From NCBI GenBank assembly GCA_014381745.1, contig JACNLA010000018.1, forward strand, positions 1 to 64,000: a DNA stretch of 64,000 bases. The letters are read 5' to 3'. The position numbers and the translations under genes are program-made. Of this stretch, positions 1 through 9,210 are shown piece after piece. How positions within the stretch are numbered: position 1 is the stretch's first letter; every line of letters begins with the position of its first letter. This DNA comes from Actinomycetota bacterium. Lineage in GTDB: Bacteria > Actinomycetota > Acidimicrobiia > Acidimicrobiales > MedAcidi-G1. The notes below the pieces were generated by a model. That model made no database searches. It was not told where the DNA came from and saw only the letters and a list, made by a program, of their open reading frames with translations.

Positions 1-457
1 CCAGCCATTTCGTTCACCGGTTCACAAGAAACGGGCCTGCGGCTGGGTGTCGGGTGCTCCGAAGGCCCCCCTGGTCAACCGAATCTGTTGAGCCGCCAGC
101 CATATCACCTGCCGACCCCCGGGAAACAGAGACGGACGGGTGTCGGGTATGGCGGAGGCGAACGTCCTGTGAGCCGCAGCCATGCTCGGCGACCGGCCAG
201 AACCGGACAGCAGTGGAGGAACGACAGGTTGACAAGGGCGAAGGGCGGCGCGACAGTGAGGTCAGCACGTTCGGTAGTCACCACCGACAGGAGGACAGAC
301 CGTGCGAGAAGACCGGTACGAGGAGCGCAGCCGAGCCCCGCCTGGCGGGTGAGACCGAGGCCCGCGACCGAGCCGGTCCCCTCACGTTCTCGCGACCAAT
401 GCCCTGCTGGGCCATGGAGAACGTTGACGCGCGACGACCCGATCACGGACTCAGAGG
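1..457. other. No gene seen; intergenic or possible structured RNA
   Basis: I see no convincing coding region here. The long open frames crossing it on the plus strand run through the downstream hairpin and antisense into the hydrolase gene, and their composition is Arg/Pro-rich, as expected of chance frames in GC-rich DNA. The left part contains a two-copy direct repeat described separately. I compared it by eye with tmRNA, SRP RNA, RNase P RNA and common riboswitch cores and found none of their conserved blocks. A short RNA remains possible because a strong hairpin follows at 458-490. Confidence 0.4.
45..183. repeat. Two-copy imperfect direct repeat
   Basis: The block GGGTGTCGGGT followed five bases later by G(A/G)AGGC occurs at 45-66 and again at 138-158. 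Each copy is followed by GAGCCGC(C)AGCCAT, at 90-103 and 171-183. The two units are therefore about 59 and 46 bases long with diverged middles. The segment GCCATA near 100 can also pair with TATGGC near 148-153. This could be duplicated regulatory DNA or two similar RNA domains; the sequence alone does not decide. Confidence 0.45.
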
Positions 458-490
458 AACGGCGCCCTCCCGGTCGGGACGGGCGCCGTT
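458..490. terminator. Hairpin terminator, possibly bidirectional
   Basis: A perfect 10-bp inverted repeat AACGGCGCCC / GGGCGCCGTT flanks a loop that can itself pair as TCCCG/CGGGA. It lies 21 bases after the stop of the minus-strand alpha/beta hydrolase, so it most simply ends that transcript. On the plus strand the right arm runs into TTT, so it could also end a plus-strand RNA from the left. Confidence 0.6.
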
Positions 491-510
491 TCGCGTTGCA
501 GTCCGGTGTT

Positions 511-1335
511 TCAGGAACCCAGGTGCTCCAGGAGCCTCGGCAGCAGGTCCTTCAGGCAGGCGTCCGGGACCTCGTGACCGAGACCCTCAACCAGCCAGAG
601 GCTGGCGTCGGGGATCCCCTCCGCCAGAGCAAGGGCGTGATCGACCGGAAAGACCGGATCTGCCGTGCCGTGCACCACAAGGGTCGAAACGGTGACACCA
701 CCGAGCCGGTCCAGACGTGAGGGTGAAGCTCCGACCGCCGGTCCGTGACCCGACTCGGGGTACCAGCAGCGCTCAACCTCGATTTCGGCGGCCGACCTGG
801 CCGACGCCTCGTCGAACGGGTAGCGGGGGCCGGCAAAGAGACGGTCCAACTCGACGACCCAGGCCACCCGTTCAGCGTGGCTGACCGGAGGTGGAGCGAA
901 CAGGCGTTCAGACATCTTGTCGACTAGCCAATCAGATGCAGGAGGAAGTCGTTCGTCTCCCAGGCCGGGTGACGAACACAGCATCGTGAGCGAGCGAACG
1001 CGGTTCGGGTTCTCAAGGGCGAGTACCTGACCGACCATGCCCCCCATTGACCGACCGATCACATGGGCTTCGCTGATCGAGAGGTCATCCAGAACTGAGA
1101 CGGCGTCGGCCGCCATGTCGGCGAGGGTGTAGCCGACATCGGAGGGAACCTTCGTGGACAGCCCGCTGTCCCTGTTGTCAAAACGCACGACCCTGTAGCC
1201 GGCATCCACGAGGGGATCGATGAGAGCTGGAGTCCAGCGGGTGCAGTGGGCATCTGCACCGGAAATGAGCAGAACCGCTTCGCCGTCATCGCCAAACGAC
1301 TCGGCAAACAGGTCGATCTCGATTCCCCCCGGCAT
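511..1335 (-). CDS. Alpha/beta hydrolase
   Basis: The 274-residue product has the alpha/beta-hydrolase layout. A strand and oxyanion loop lie near residues 21-33 (VLLISGADAHCTRW). The nucleophile elbow GRSMGG places Ser96. HGTADPVFP gives the acid Asp226, and GLGHEVP gives the catalytic His254. There is no signal peptide, so it should be a cytoplasmic esterase, lipase-like or haloperoxidase-like enzyme; by pattern it resembles RdmC-type methylesterases. The substrate cannot be told from the sequence. It is divergent from the thioesterase gene that follows. Confidence 0.8.
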   Translation of the reverse strand: MPGGIEIDLFAESFGDDGEAVLLISGADAHCTRWTPALIDPLVDAGYRVVRFDNRDSGLSTKVPSDVGYTLADMAADAVSVLDDLSISEAHVIGRSMGGMVGQVLALENPNRVRSLTMLCSSPGLGDERLPPASDWLVDKMSERLFAPPPVSHAERVAWVVELDRLFAGPRYPFDEASARSAAEIEVERCWYPESGHGPAVGASPSRLDRLGGVTVSTLVVHGTADPVFPVDHALALAEGIPDASLWLVEGLGHEVPDACLKDLLPRLLEHLGS

Positions 1336-1412
1336 GGGAGCGGAGGCTAGCCACGCATCGCCTGCATCGACCCGGCCATGGCCCTCGGCGACAAAGCACT
1401 AGCGTCGTTCAG

Positions 1413-1826
1413 GTGCCGCAACACCTGCATCCTGTAAAGGTCCGCTTCTACGAGTTGGACCCGTACGGGCACCTCAACCACTCCGTCTACGTACAGCTCT
1501 TTGAGACCGGACGAATCGAGTTGCTGGAGGCCGTAGGCCTGGGCCTGAGCAGCCTTGACGAACAGGGCTACCGGTTCGTTGTCACCAACATCGAGACATC
1601 ATTCGTGAAATCGGTCGAGGCCGGCGATTCCCTCATGGTTGAGACCGAGGTGCTCGAGACCCGGCGGGCGTCCTCAATTTGGCGACAACGCATCCTCCGC
1701 GGCGACGAGGTCATGGCCACCCAGCAGGTCCGGGCCGCAATCACCAACTCGAACGGACGGCCAACCCGGGCCCCGGCCGAGCTGGCAGAGGCACTGGCCC
1801 CGTTCACTGCGGACACCGACACGTGA
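1413..1826 (+). CDS. Hotdog-fold acyl-CoA thioesterase (YbgC/FadM type)
   Basis: This 137-residue protein has the 4-hydroxybenzoyl-CoA thioesterase signature near its start, RFYELDPYGHLNHSVY, containing the catalytic Asp (here DPYGHLN) and the long central helix of the hotdog fold. Length matches the family. It should hydrolyse acyl-CoA in the cytoplasm; chain specificity is unknown. The GTG start is chosen because a TAGCGT box at 1400-1405 sits seven bases upstream with no Shine-Dalgarno, suggesting a leaderless mRNA. The stop overlaps the next gene's GTG (GTGA), so the two are translationally coupled. Confidence 0.82.
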   Translation: MPQHLHPVKVRFYELDPYGHLNHSVYVQLFETGRIELLEAVGLGLSSLDEQGYRFVVTNIETSFVKSVEAGDSLMVETEVLETRRASSIWRQRILRGDEVMATQQVRAAITNSNGRPTRAPAELAEALAPFTADTDT

Positions 1827-2734
1827 CCGGATACCGCCGTGCGGCGGTGCACCTGCTCCGCGGCCTGAGCATGGGTGCCGCCGACGTGGTCCCAGGAGTA
1901 TCGGGTGGGACAATCGCACTGCTTCTGGGAATCTACGACCGTCTCATCGGCTCGATCCGGGAAGGCTCACGAGCACTCGGCCTGTTGATCAGGGGTGACC
2001 TGCGGGGTTCGCTCGCTCGTGCAGGGTCCGTGGAGTGGACGTTCCTGCTCCCCCTGCTCGCCGGGGTGGCCGTGGCGGTTACCGCTCTTGCGGGACCGAT
2101 CGAGGCCGGTCTCGCCGACCATCCGCAACCCATGGCAGGACTGTTCCTGGGGCTTGTGCTGGCGTCGATCGTGATCGCCTGGCGGATACCAGGATCCTGG
2201 ACCCCTGGTCGCATGGGCCTGACGGCCGTAGTTGCCATGGTCTTGTTCATGGCGTTGGGCTGGCAGACCGGGCCGGTCACGAATCCCTCGGCCCCAGCCC
2301 TGTTCGCATCCGGGGCTGTCGCCATATGCGCCATGATCCTCCCGGGGATCTCAGGCGCCTTCCTATTGTTGATGCTCGGCATGTACGGACACGTTCTTGG
2401 AGCGGTAGACGACAGGCTGTTTGGAGACCTGGCCCTGTTCGGCCTCGGCGCCATCGCCGGCCTTGCCATGTTTTCGACCCTGCTGGGCCGCCTGTTGGAA
2501 CGCCACCACGACCTGGTGCTGGCGGCTCTGATCGGCCTGATGGTTGGCTCTCTACGAGTTCTCTGGCCCTGGCCCAACGGTGTGGGTGTGATCAACCGGG
2601 AGAGTTCCGAGGTGGTCTCAGGTTCAGCCCTGGGGTGGCCCTCAGCCACGGAATTTCAGGTGCCTCTTCTGCTCGCAGTATCGGCCATGGCAATAGTCCT
2701 GGGCCTTGACTCCCTGTCCCGCAGGCGCCCCTGA
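1823..2734 (+). CDS. DUF368 membrane protein, likely undecaprenyl-phosphate translocase (PopT family)
   Basis: The product is about 303 residues and very hydrophobic, with roughly eight membrane spans. It begins with the DUF368 hallmark RGLSMGAADVVPGVSGGT and has the second conserved re-entrant-like segment ILPGISGAFLLLMLGMY mid-protein. DUF368 proteins were identified as C55-isoprenyl phosphate translocases that recycle the lipid carrier used for peptidoglycan and teichoic acid; assignment here is by family. The open frame extends upstream, but that part is an out-of-frame shadow of the thioesterase. GTG at 1823 overlaps the thioesterase stop as GTGA and immediately precedes the conserved motif. 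Confidence 0.85.
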   Translation: MTGYRRAAVHLLRGLSMGAADVVPGVSGGTIALLLGIYDRLIGSIREGSRALGLLIRGDLRGSLARAGSVEWTFLLPLLAGVAVAVTALAGPIEAGLADHPQPMAGLFLGLVLASIVIAWRIPGSWTPGRMGLTAVVAMVLFMALGWQTGPVTNPSAPALFASGAVAICAMILPGISGAFLLLMLGMYGHVLGAVDDRLFGDLALFGLGAIAGLAMFSTLLGRLLERHHDLVLAALIGLMVGSLRVLWPWPNGVGVINRESSEVVSGSALGWPSATEFQVPLLLAVSAMAIVLGLDSLSRRRP

Positions 2735-2756
2735 CCCACGCACCTAGGCTGCTTCG

Positions 2757-3143
2757 GTGACCGCAGCTGCCTACCTCTCGCCTGAATGGATAGAGGCTCT
2801 CGACGAGGCAGCCGGGCAACACCCCGGAATACCTGCCGACAGGGGCGACCTTCCGGTGACGATCGCCTACCGAATCGTCGACGGCCCAGCCTGGTACATG
2901 GTCGTGGGACGTGACCGGACCCGTGTCCTCGCTGGCAGCGTGTCATCGCCGGATGTCTGGTTCAGCACCGATTCGACAACCGCCGGCGAGATCCACTCTG
3001 GGAACAGAGACCCGCTCAGGGCGGTCATCGACGGGGACCTGACCGTTGGCGGTGACCCACGAATGCTGGTCTCAAACCAGGATGTTCTGGCAGCCCTCGG
3101 CGACCTGTTTGCCTCTGCCAGGTCAGGTGTCGGCGACCTGTAA
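2757..3143 (+). CDS. SCP2 sterol-binding-like domain protein
   Basis: A 128-residue single-domain protein with the SCP2 lipid-transfer pattern: a strand pair giving VTIAYRIVDGPAWYMVV, an acidic middle, and the C-terminal IDGDLTVGGDPRMLV segment typical of the family. It likely binds a hydrophobic ligand in the cytosol, but no ligand can be named. The GTG start follows a TAGGCT box (2745-2750) by six bases, fitting leaderless expression independent of the DUF368 gene 22 bases upstream. It converges with mdh, whose stop is 12 bases away. Confidence 0.72.
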   Translation: MTAAAYLSPEWIEALDEAAGQHPGIPADRGDLPVTIAYRIVDGPAWYMVVGRDRTRVLAGSVSSPDVWFSTDSTTAGEIHSGNRDPLRAVIDGDLTVGGDPRMLVSNQDVLAALGDLFASARSGVGDL

Positions 3144-3155
3144 CCAGGACCGGGC

Positions 3156-4145
3156 TCAGATCAGACCGAGTCCCCTGACCATGTCGCGTTCCTCGGCCAA
3201 CTCGGCTACCGAGGCATCGATTCGGGTCTGTGAAAAGTCGTCGATCTCGAGGTCCTGGACCACCGACCATGCTCCTCGGGAACAGGTCACCGGGAAGGAG
3301 GAGATGAGACCGTCAGGTACGCCGTAGCTGCCGTCGGACGGAACACCCATCGACACCCAGTCACCCTCCGGTGTGCCCAGCATCCAGTCGTGTACATGGT
3401 CGACAGCGGCGTTGGCGGCCGATGCAGCGCTCGATGCTCCACGAGCCTCGATGATCGCCGCTCCGCGCTTTTGGACCGTGGGAATAAAGTCGTTCTCCAA
3501 CCAGGTCTGGTCGTCGATAGTCGCCGCGACAGACGAACCGGCCACCTCACATCGAAACAGGTCCGGGTACTGGGTTGCCGAGTGGTTTCCCCAGATTGTC
3601 ATCCGTGAGACGTCGTTCACCGACACGCCCAGCTTTCCGGCCGCCTGAGTGAGGGCCCGGTTGTGGTCGAGTCGGGTCATCGCAGTAAACCGCTCGTCAG
3701 GGACATCGGGTGCGTTGTTCATGGCAATCAGGCAGTTGGTGTTCGCCGGGTTTCCGACAACCAGCACCCGCAGGTCATCAGCCGCGTTCTCGTTGAGCGC
3801 CTGCCCCTGGACCGTGAAGATGGCGCCGTTTGCCTCGAGCAGATCCTGACGCTCCATGCCCTTGGTGCGGGGTCGGGATCCCACCAAGATGGCCACCTCG
3901 GCACCGTCGAATGCGACACCCGCCTCATCGCTCAGGTTCATCCCGGACAACAACGGAAAGGCACAGTCGTCCAGCTCCATCGCAACTCCCTCAAGCGCGC
4001 CCATTGCCGGAGAGATTTCCAGAAGGCTCAGGGAAACTGGCTGATCAGGGCCCAGCAGTTGTCCGCTGGCAATGCGAAAGACGAGGCTGTAACCGATCTG
4101 GCCGGCTGCACCGGTGACTGAGACACGAACTGGCGGGTTGGACAC
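3156..4145 (-). CDS. mdh: Malate dehydrogenase
   Basis: This 329-residue protein interconverts malate and oxaloacetate with NAD. The nucleotide-binding loop is near residue 11 ([12 protein letters not shown]). [16 protein letters not shown] carries the mobile-loop arginines that bind the dicarboxylate. TRLDHNRA and [12 protein letters not shown] contain the Asp and the catalytic His. Length and motifs match the type with the extended N-terminus seen in actinobacteria and chloroplast/cytosolic-like MDH. The GTG start is preceded by AGGAG. With icd and sucCD nearby, three TCA-cycle steps sit within 12 kb, although not in one operon. Confidence 0.95.
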   Translation of the reverse strand: MSNPPVRVSVTGAAGQIGYSLVFRIASGQLLGPDQPVSLSLLEISPAMGALEGVAMELDDCAFPLLSGMNLSDEAGVAFDGAEVAILVGSRPRTKGMERQDLLEANGAIFTVQGQALNENAADDLRVLVVGNPANTNCLIAMNNAPDVPDERFTAMTRLDHNRALTQAAGKLGVSVNDVSRMTIWGNHSATQYPDLFRCEVAGSSVAATIDDQTWLENDFIPTVQKRGAAIIEARGASSAASAANAAVDHVHDWMLGTPEGDWVSMGVPSDGSYGVPDGLISSFPVTCSRGAWSVVQDLEIDDFSQTRIDASVAELAEERDMVRGLGLI

Positions 4146-4258
4146 GAGGACTCCTGATCGGCCGACGGGGTGCCTCCGAGGGTACCGAGGTGCCGAACCC
4201 GTACCGCCACCGCATCATGTGACCATTGGCTCGGGCTGGCCCGGCAACCACCGGTGCG

Positions 4259-6097
4259 TCAGGAACTCTGCGAACGGGTATTGCCCAACCATGAGGCATA
4301 GAGGCCTTCGTAGATCCCACCTGCCACAGCCAACTCGGCATGAGGCCCCCTTTCGACAATGAGGCCACGATCGAATACGAGCACAGTGTCGGACCGCTCC
4401 GCAGTCGAAAGCCTGTGTGCAACGCTGACCGTGGTGCGACCCTCGGCAAGGTGCTCGAGTGCCCTTTCCAGGGTCTGTTCGGTCTCGGGATCTACCGCTG
4501 AGGTGGCCTCATCCAGAATCAAGAGGCCGGGATCGGCGAGTTGGGCCCTGACCAGCGCAACGAGCTGTCGCTCTCCGACGGACAGCGACGACCCGCGCTC
4601 TCCGACCCGGGTTTCCAGCCCCAAGGGGAGACCCGACACCCACGACCCGAGACCCAGCTCTGCAACTGCATCCTCCACATCCGAGTCTGTTGCACCGGTG
4701 CGGCCGAACCTGATGTTGTTGCCGACGGTCGTGTCAAAGAGGAAGCCATCCTGTGGAACCATTCGGACCGATCCCCTCCGGTCCTCAGCTGAAACCGACC
4801 TCAGGTCGACACCACCCAACAGAACCCGACCAGAGGTTGGATCGGCCAGCCGGGCCAGCAGCATGGCGAACGTCGTCTTGCCTGATCCGGTCTCGCCGAC
4901 AACTGCCACCGATGAACCTGCTTCCAGATCCACGTCGATCCCGTGGAGGACCCTGTCGCTTCCCCGGTAGGAGAACTCCACATCCTCAGCCACCACCGCC
5001 AGCGCTCCCACAGGTAGTGGTCTGACATCACCGGCCGAGGGCTCAGCCACCTCCACCTCGGTGTCCAACACGTTCAGGATCTTCCACCAGCCGGCCAGGG
5101 CCGTCTGAGTCTGGTCAAGGGTCTCACCCAGGGAGGTGATCGGGGTCACCAGCATGTTTACGAGGAACACGAACGCCACCAGCTCGCCGGAGGTGACACC
5201 CCAGCCGGTTCCCCAGTAGACGCCGCTGCCGATCACTGCCGCCACCGCAGCCACACCGAAGATGTCGGTGCTCGGCAGCACAAGGGAGAAGTACCTGGCT
5301 GCCCGCATCTGCTGGCGGTACTGGCTGTCAATGACCTTGTGGAGACGACCCCGCACAGCTTCACGCTGCCCGTACGTCCGAACCACCTCGAGCCCGTGGA
5401 CGGTCTCGGCCACAACCCCCATCGTCTCCCCCACCCGCGTACGCAAGATGTCGTAGGCACGCAACTGCCGCCTCTGCATGTCGCGCAGCACGGGCAGCAA
5501 TGGCAGATGGACGACCAACGTCACGAGGGTCAGTTGCCACGAGTAGACGGCCATGACGACGATCACCCCGACAATCTGCACGGAGTTCACGATCCAGGAG
5601 ATGGCCCCCCACTGGGCGAACTTGGCCAGCGCCTCCACGTCGCTCGTAACACGTGCCGTGAGCACGCCCGTCTTCGCCGAAGTGTGCTCGGCCAGGCTGA
5701 GGCGGTGCAGGTGGGCAAAGGTCCGAAGTCGGAGCCCCAACAGGACCGCCTCGGCCACCCCAACCAGTCGGCGATACACAATCTGGGATACGAAAATTGA
5801 GGCAACAGTGAGAAGGAGTGCTCCACCGGCCGCAATCACGACAAGTCCAAATCGCACCGCCCCTCCGACAAAGCCGCGATCCAGGACGAACTGAATTACC
5901 AGCGGCACGATGAGACGTCCTCCCGCCACGGACAGCGTCATCAGTGCCGAGAGGGACAGACCGGCACGAAGTTCCGGAGATGCCGCCATCCCCCTCCTCA
6001 GAACCGACAGGGCGCCAGCACCTGCGATGTCGTCGAGAGCCCTTGGCTCCGGCTCGTCTCCCGGCCCGAGGACATCGTGCCCGTCGAAGCTGGTCAC
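4259..6097 (-). CDS. ABC exporter half-transporter, consensus-ATPase subunit
   Basis: A 612-residue type-I exporter half: a six-helix membrane domain in the first ~350 residues, then an ATPase domain with Walker A GETGSGKTT, Walker B LLILDEATSAVD with the catalytic Glu present, and H-loop VAHRLST. The signature motif is degenerate, LSVGE instead of LSGGQ. Its start overlaps the stop of the preceding half-transporter gene by four bases (ATGA). The pattern of good and degenerate motifs in the two proteins is complementary, so they should form one heterodimer. The substrate is unknown; lipids and drugs are both exported by relatives. Confidence 0.88.
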   Translation of the reverse strand: MTSFDGHDVLGPGDEPEPRALDDIAGAGALSVLRRGMAASPELRAGLSLSALMTLSVAGGRLIVPLVIQFVLDRGFVGGAVRFGLVVIAAGGALLLTVASIFVSQIVYRRLVGVAEAVLLGLRLRTFAHLHRLSLAEHTSAKTGVLTARVTSDVEALAKFAQWGAISWIVNSVQIVGVIVVMAVYSWQLTLVTLVVHLPLLPVLRDMQRRQLRAYDILRTRVGETMGVVAETVHGLEVVRTYGQREAVRGRLHKVIDSQYRQQMRAARYFSLVLPSTDIFGVAAVAAVIGSGVYWGTGWGVTSGELVAFVFLVNMLVTPITSLGETLDQTQTALAGWWKILNVLDTEVEVAEPSAGDVRPLPVGALAVVAEDVEFSYRGSDRVLHGIDVDLEAGSSVAVVGETGSGKTTFAMLLARLADPTSGRVLLGGVDLRSVSAEDRRGSVRMVPQDGFLFDTTVGNNIRFGRTGATDSDVEDAVAELGLGSWVSGLPLGLETRVGERGSSLSVGERQLVALVRAQLADPGLLILDEATSAVDPETEQTLERALEHLAEGRTTVSVAHRLSTAERSDTVLVFDRGLIVERGPHAELAVAGGIYEGLYASWLGNTRSQSS

Positions 6098-7803
6098 GGT
6101 GTGGCCTCCTCGTACGCGCGCGCCAGAGCTGCGTATCCGGGCACACCGAGGAGTTGTTCATGGCTCCCCTCGGCGGTGATCCGGCCATCCTCCAAGAGAA
6201 GCACCCGGTCGGCCAGGCGTATGGTCGCCAGGCGATGCGCTACCACAAGGAGGGTTCTCCCCCTGTGGGCTCTCAGGTTGTCCAATATGGCGGCTTCGAC
6301 CACCGGATCAACGGCTGAGGTGGCATCGTCGAGCACCATCAGGTGGGGTCTCCGTAGGAGGGCTCTGGCAATGGCGAGTCGCTGCCGCTGCCCACCCGAG
6401 AGGGTCACTCCCCGCTCTCCGATGATCGTCTCCGGGCCATCAGGCAACTCGTCCACGAAGCCCTCGGCAGCCACGAGCCTCAGCACCCTCCGCAGCTCGT
6501 TGTCTGATACATCCACGTCGAGGGCCAGATTCGCCCGGATTGTGTCAGCAAACAGAAAGGTCTCCTGAAGCACCGGTGCAACAAGTTGAGCCACTCCATC
6601 CGGACCCAGGTCGGCTACGTCGACCCCGCCGATTGATATCCGGCCGCTGCTGACCGGCATCAGGCCTGACAGCAGGGCGACAATCGTGCTCTTGCCCGAG
6701 CCGGTGGCACCGACAAGGGCAACCACCTCGCCGGGAGCAATGCTCAGGGACAACTCGTCGAGCACACGGGTTCCGTCCGGGTATGCGTACGTGACGTCCT
6801 GGAACTGGACCTCCACCGATTCTGGAACAGCCGACATTGCCAGGTTCGGATCAGGTCGATGCTCAGGCTCGACGCCCAACACCCCGTCGATCCGGTCCAT
6901 GGCTACGACCGATCTGGGCATCTCCTGGAACAGGAACCCGAGTATCTGAACCGGCAGCCAGAGGATGCCGAACAGGGTCATCGCCTGCACCACCTCGCCG
7001 ATCGTCACTGCACCGCGCCCAACCAGCCACACCCCGAGCAGAAGGAGAACCAGCACACCGATTCCCGGAAGGGAGTAGAGGATGGGGTCAAACCGGGCCC
7101 GGAGATCACCCACCGCGAGCCGCTCCCTTCGCAGCTCCTCAGATGCCTCGGAGAGGCGCTCCACCTCTGCTGCCTCCCGACCGAGGGTCTTGACGACCAA
7201 CACCCCTTCAAGGCTCTCATGGGCGATTCCGGACACCAGGCCGATCATCGCCTGGGCCCTCGCAGCGGGCGCCTCCACAGCGCGTGTGTAGATCTGGTTC
7301 AACACCGCGAGTGTCGGAAACAGCAGCAGGGCCACAAGGGCGAACAGCGGATGGACAATGAGAAGGCTGGCCACAGCCAACACGACCAGCACAACCACGG
7401 TCACCGCGAACGCCAACGGCATGAGCATCGACGAGGCCGCCTCGATGTCGGCGTCGGCATGGGCCAGCAACTCGCCGACTGACCGGGACCGGTAAAAGTT
7501 GAGGGGTGCATCCAGGTAACGGTCGACGATCGCCAGACGCCAAGTGCGCTGGGTGAGCATCGCCCCCATGAAGTTGAAGAACCGCCTGACCATTACGGAA
7601 AGGCCGCGGACCAGCCCAACCAGGGCCACTAGGGCCACGGCCACCCAGATGTCACGGCCGGCGACGCTCCCGGGGTCATCAAGGCCCGGGATAATCACGT
7701 CATCGGTCACCCTCCCAACGACGATCGTGAACCCGACCACGGTCGTTGCGAACGCCGTGCCACCCGTAATACCGCCCGCGTGGGCCCACGGATGAGCGCG
7801 CAA
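6094..7803 (-). CDS. ABC exporter half-transporter, degenerate-site subunit
   Basis: A 569-residue half-transporter with a six-helix domain followed by an ATPase domain: Walker A GATGSGKST, a canonical signature LSGGQ, Walker B LMVLDDATSAVD, and H-loop VAHRLAT. The catalytic Glu after Walker B is Asp, as in the degenerate subunit of TM287/288-like heterodimers. Thus its Walker motifs pair with the partner's poor signature, and its good signature completes the partner's active site. The start is a TTG at 7803; a slightly later GTG is possible. It is the first gene of a two-gene operon. Confidence 0.87.
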   Translation of the reverse strand: MRAHPWAHAGGITGGTAFATTVVGFTIVVGRVTDDVIIPGLDDPGSVAGRDIWVAVALVALVGLVRGLSVMVRRFFNFMGAMLTQRTWRLAIVDRYLDAPLNFYRSRSVGELLAHADADIEAASSMLMPLAFAVTVVVLVVLAVASLLIVHPLFALVALLLFPTLAVLNQIYTRAVEAPAARAQAMIGLVSGIAHESLEGVLVVKTLGREAAEVERLSEASEELRRERLAVGDLRARFDPILYSLPGIGVLVLLLLGVWLVGRGAVTIGEVVQAMTLFGILWLPVQILGFLFQEMPRSVVAMDRIDGVLGVEPEHRPDPNLAMSAVPESVEVQFQDVTYAYPDGTRVLDELSLSIAPGEVVALVGATGSGKSTIVALLSGLMPVSSGRISIGGVDVADLGPDGVAQLVAPVLQETFLFADTIRANLALDVDVSDNELRRVLRLVAAEGFVDELPDGPETIIGERGVTLSGGQRQRLAIARALLRRPHLMVLDDATSAVDPVVEAAILDNLRAHRGRTLLVVAHRLATIRLADRVLLLEDGRITAEGSHEQLLGVPGYAALARAYEEATP

Positions 7804-7941
7804 TGAGCGCCTTACGAGACTCCAGCCGCGGCGGTAGACACCTGAACCTGTGGCGGAGACCGCCAGCTGGTCAACTGCCGTCGCGTCAGATGACAGTGGA
7901 ACTACCGCTGGGAAGCAACGAGCACAGCGGGTGAGGCCGAC

Positions 7942-9138
7942 TCAAAGCCGGTCGACGATCGCATGGGCGAACTCGGAGCACTTCACCTCGGTGGCTCCGT
8001 CCATGAGCCTGGCGAAATCGTAGGTAACTACCTTGTCGCCGATCGTGGCCTCAAGCGCTGCAACGATGTCGTCGGCGGCCTCCTGCCATCCGATGTGTTC
8101 GAACATCAAGACACCGGACAGCAATACCGACGAGGGGTTGACCTTGTCCTGGCCCGCGTACTTGGGTGCGGTTCCGTGGGTGGCCTCGAAGATTCCGTGA
8201 CCGGTCACATAGTTGGCATTTCCGCCCGGGGCGATGCCGATTCCGCCAACCTGGGCAGCCAGTGCGTCAGACAGATAGTCGCCGTTCAGGTTCATTGTCC
8301 CGATCACCTCGAACTCCGCCGGCCGGGTCAGCACCTGCTGGAGGGCGATGTCGGCGATGGCGTCCTGAACGAGGATCTTGTCGCCGGCATCACCACCACA
8401 GTCGGCCCAGGCGACCGCGACATCGGCGTACTCCTCGCGCACCAGCTCATAGCCCCACTTCTGGAAGGCGCCCTCGGTGAACTTCATGATGTTGCCCTTG
8501 TGGACCCAGTGGACACGAGACTTGCCCTTGGCCACGGCGTAGTCGAGTGCCGCTCGCTGGAGCCGCTGCGATCCGGTCTTTGAGATGGGCTTGATGCCGA
8601 TGCCGGAGTCCTCGCGGATCTTCCAGCCGAATGCGTCCTCAAGAAGGGTGCGGAGCTTGAGGGCCTCGGGCGACATTGCCTCGACCTCGAGGCCTGCGTA
8701 GATGTCCTCGGTGTTCTCGCGGAAGATGACCATGTCGACAAGTTCGGGTGCCTTGACAGGTGACGGCACCCCCTTGAACCAGCGGACCGGTCGTAGGCAC
8801 ACGTACAGGTCGAGAATCTGACGGATTGCCACGTTGAGGCTCCGGAAGCCACCACCGATGGGTGTTGTCAGCGGCCCCTTGATTCCGATCAGGTGCTCGT
8901 CGAATGCCTCGATGGTCTCCTGTGGCAGCCAGTCGCCGACCTCGTTGTAGGCCTTCTCGCCTGCCAGCACCTCGCGCCAGTCGACGCTGCGACCGTGCTT
9001 GGCGGCCGCTGCATCAAGCACCAGCCTGGCAGCCGGCCAGATGTCGACACCGGTGCCATCGCCTTCGATGAAAGGAATGACAGGTTCTTCGGGGACGACA
9101 AGCGTGCCGTCCGGACTCATCTTGATCTTTTCACCCAT
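7942..9138 (-). CDS. icd: Isocitrate dehydrogenase, NADP-dependent
   Basis: The 398-residue protein oxidatively decarboxylates isocitrate to 2-oxoglutarate. It resembles the E. coli-type homodimeric enzyme. It has IEGDGTG at the N-terminus, the substrate and phospho-regulatory loop [21 protein letters not shown], and the cofactor segment [17 protein letters not shown], whose Lys-Tyr pair is the usual NADP determinant. A TAGGGT box at 9145-9150 lies six bases before the ATG with no Shine-Dalgarno, suggesting a leaderless transcript. It stands alone between the ABC exporter and metF. Confidence 0.95.
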   Translation of the reverse strand: MGEKIKMSPDGTLVVPEEPVIPFIEGDGTGVDIWPAARLVLDAAAAKHGRSVDWREVLAGEKAYNEVGDWLPQETIEAFDEHLIGIKGPLTTPIGGGFRSLNVAIRQILDLYVCLRPVRWFKGVPSPVKAPELVDMVIFRENTEDIYAGLEVEAMSPEALKLRTLLEDAFGWKIREDSGIGIKPISKTGSQRLQRAALDYAVAKGKSRVHWVHKGNIMKFTEGAFQKWGYELVREEYADVAVAWADCGGDAGDKILVQDAIADIALQQVLTRPAEFEVIGTMNLNGDYLSDALAAQVGGIGIAPGGNANYVTGHGIFEATHGTAPKYAGQDKVNPSSVLLSGVLMFEHIGWQEAADDIVAALEATIGDKVVTYDFARLMDGATEVKCSEFAHAIVDRL

Positions 9139-9210
9139 GCTCCGACCCTATCCACAAGCCGCTCGTGTCCCAGCCCCGGGAACTCCGGCCGGCGCGGCAA
9201 TACCCGGTAT

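Noticed and set aside
1-457. RNase P RNA, SRP RNA or tmRNA
   Set aside because: None of the conserved cores (for example GAGGAAAGTCC, the SRP GGAA-loop helix, or a tRNA-like CCA end) is present.
54-720. Two long overlapping plus-strand open frames at the left end
   Set aside because: They cross a strong hairpin and run antisense into the hydrolase gene, with Arg/Pro-rich chance composition.
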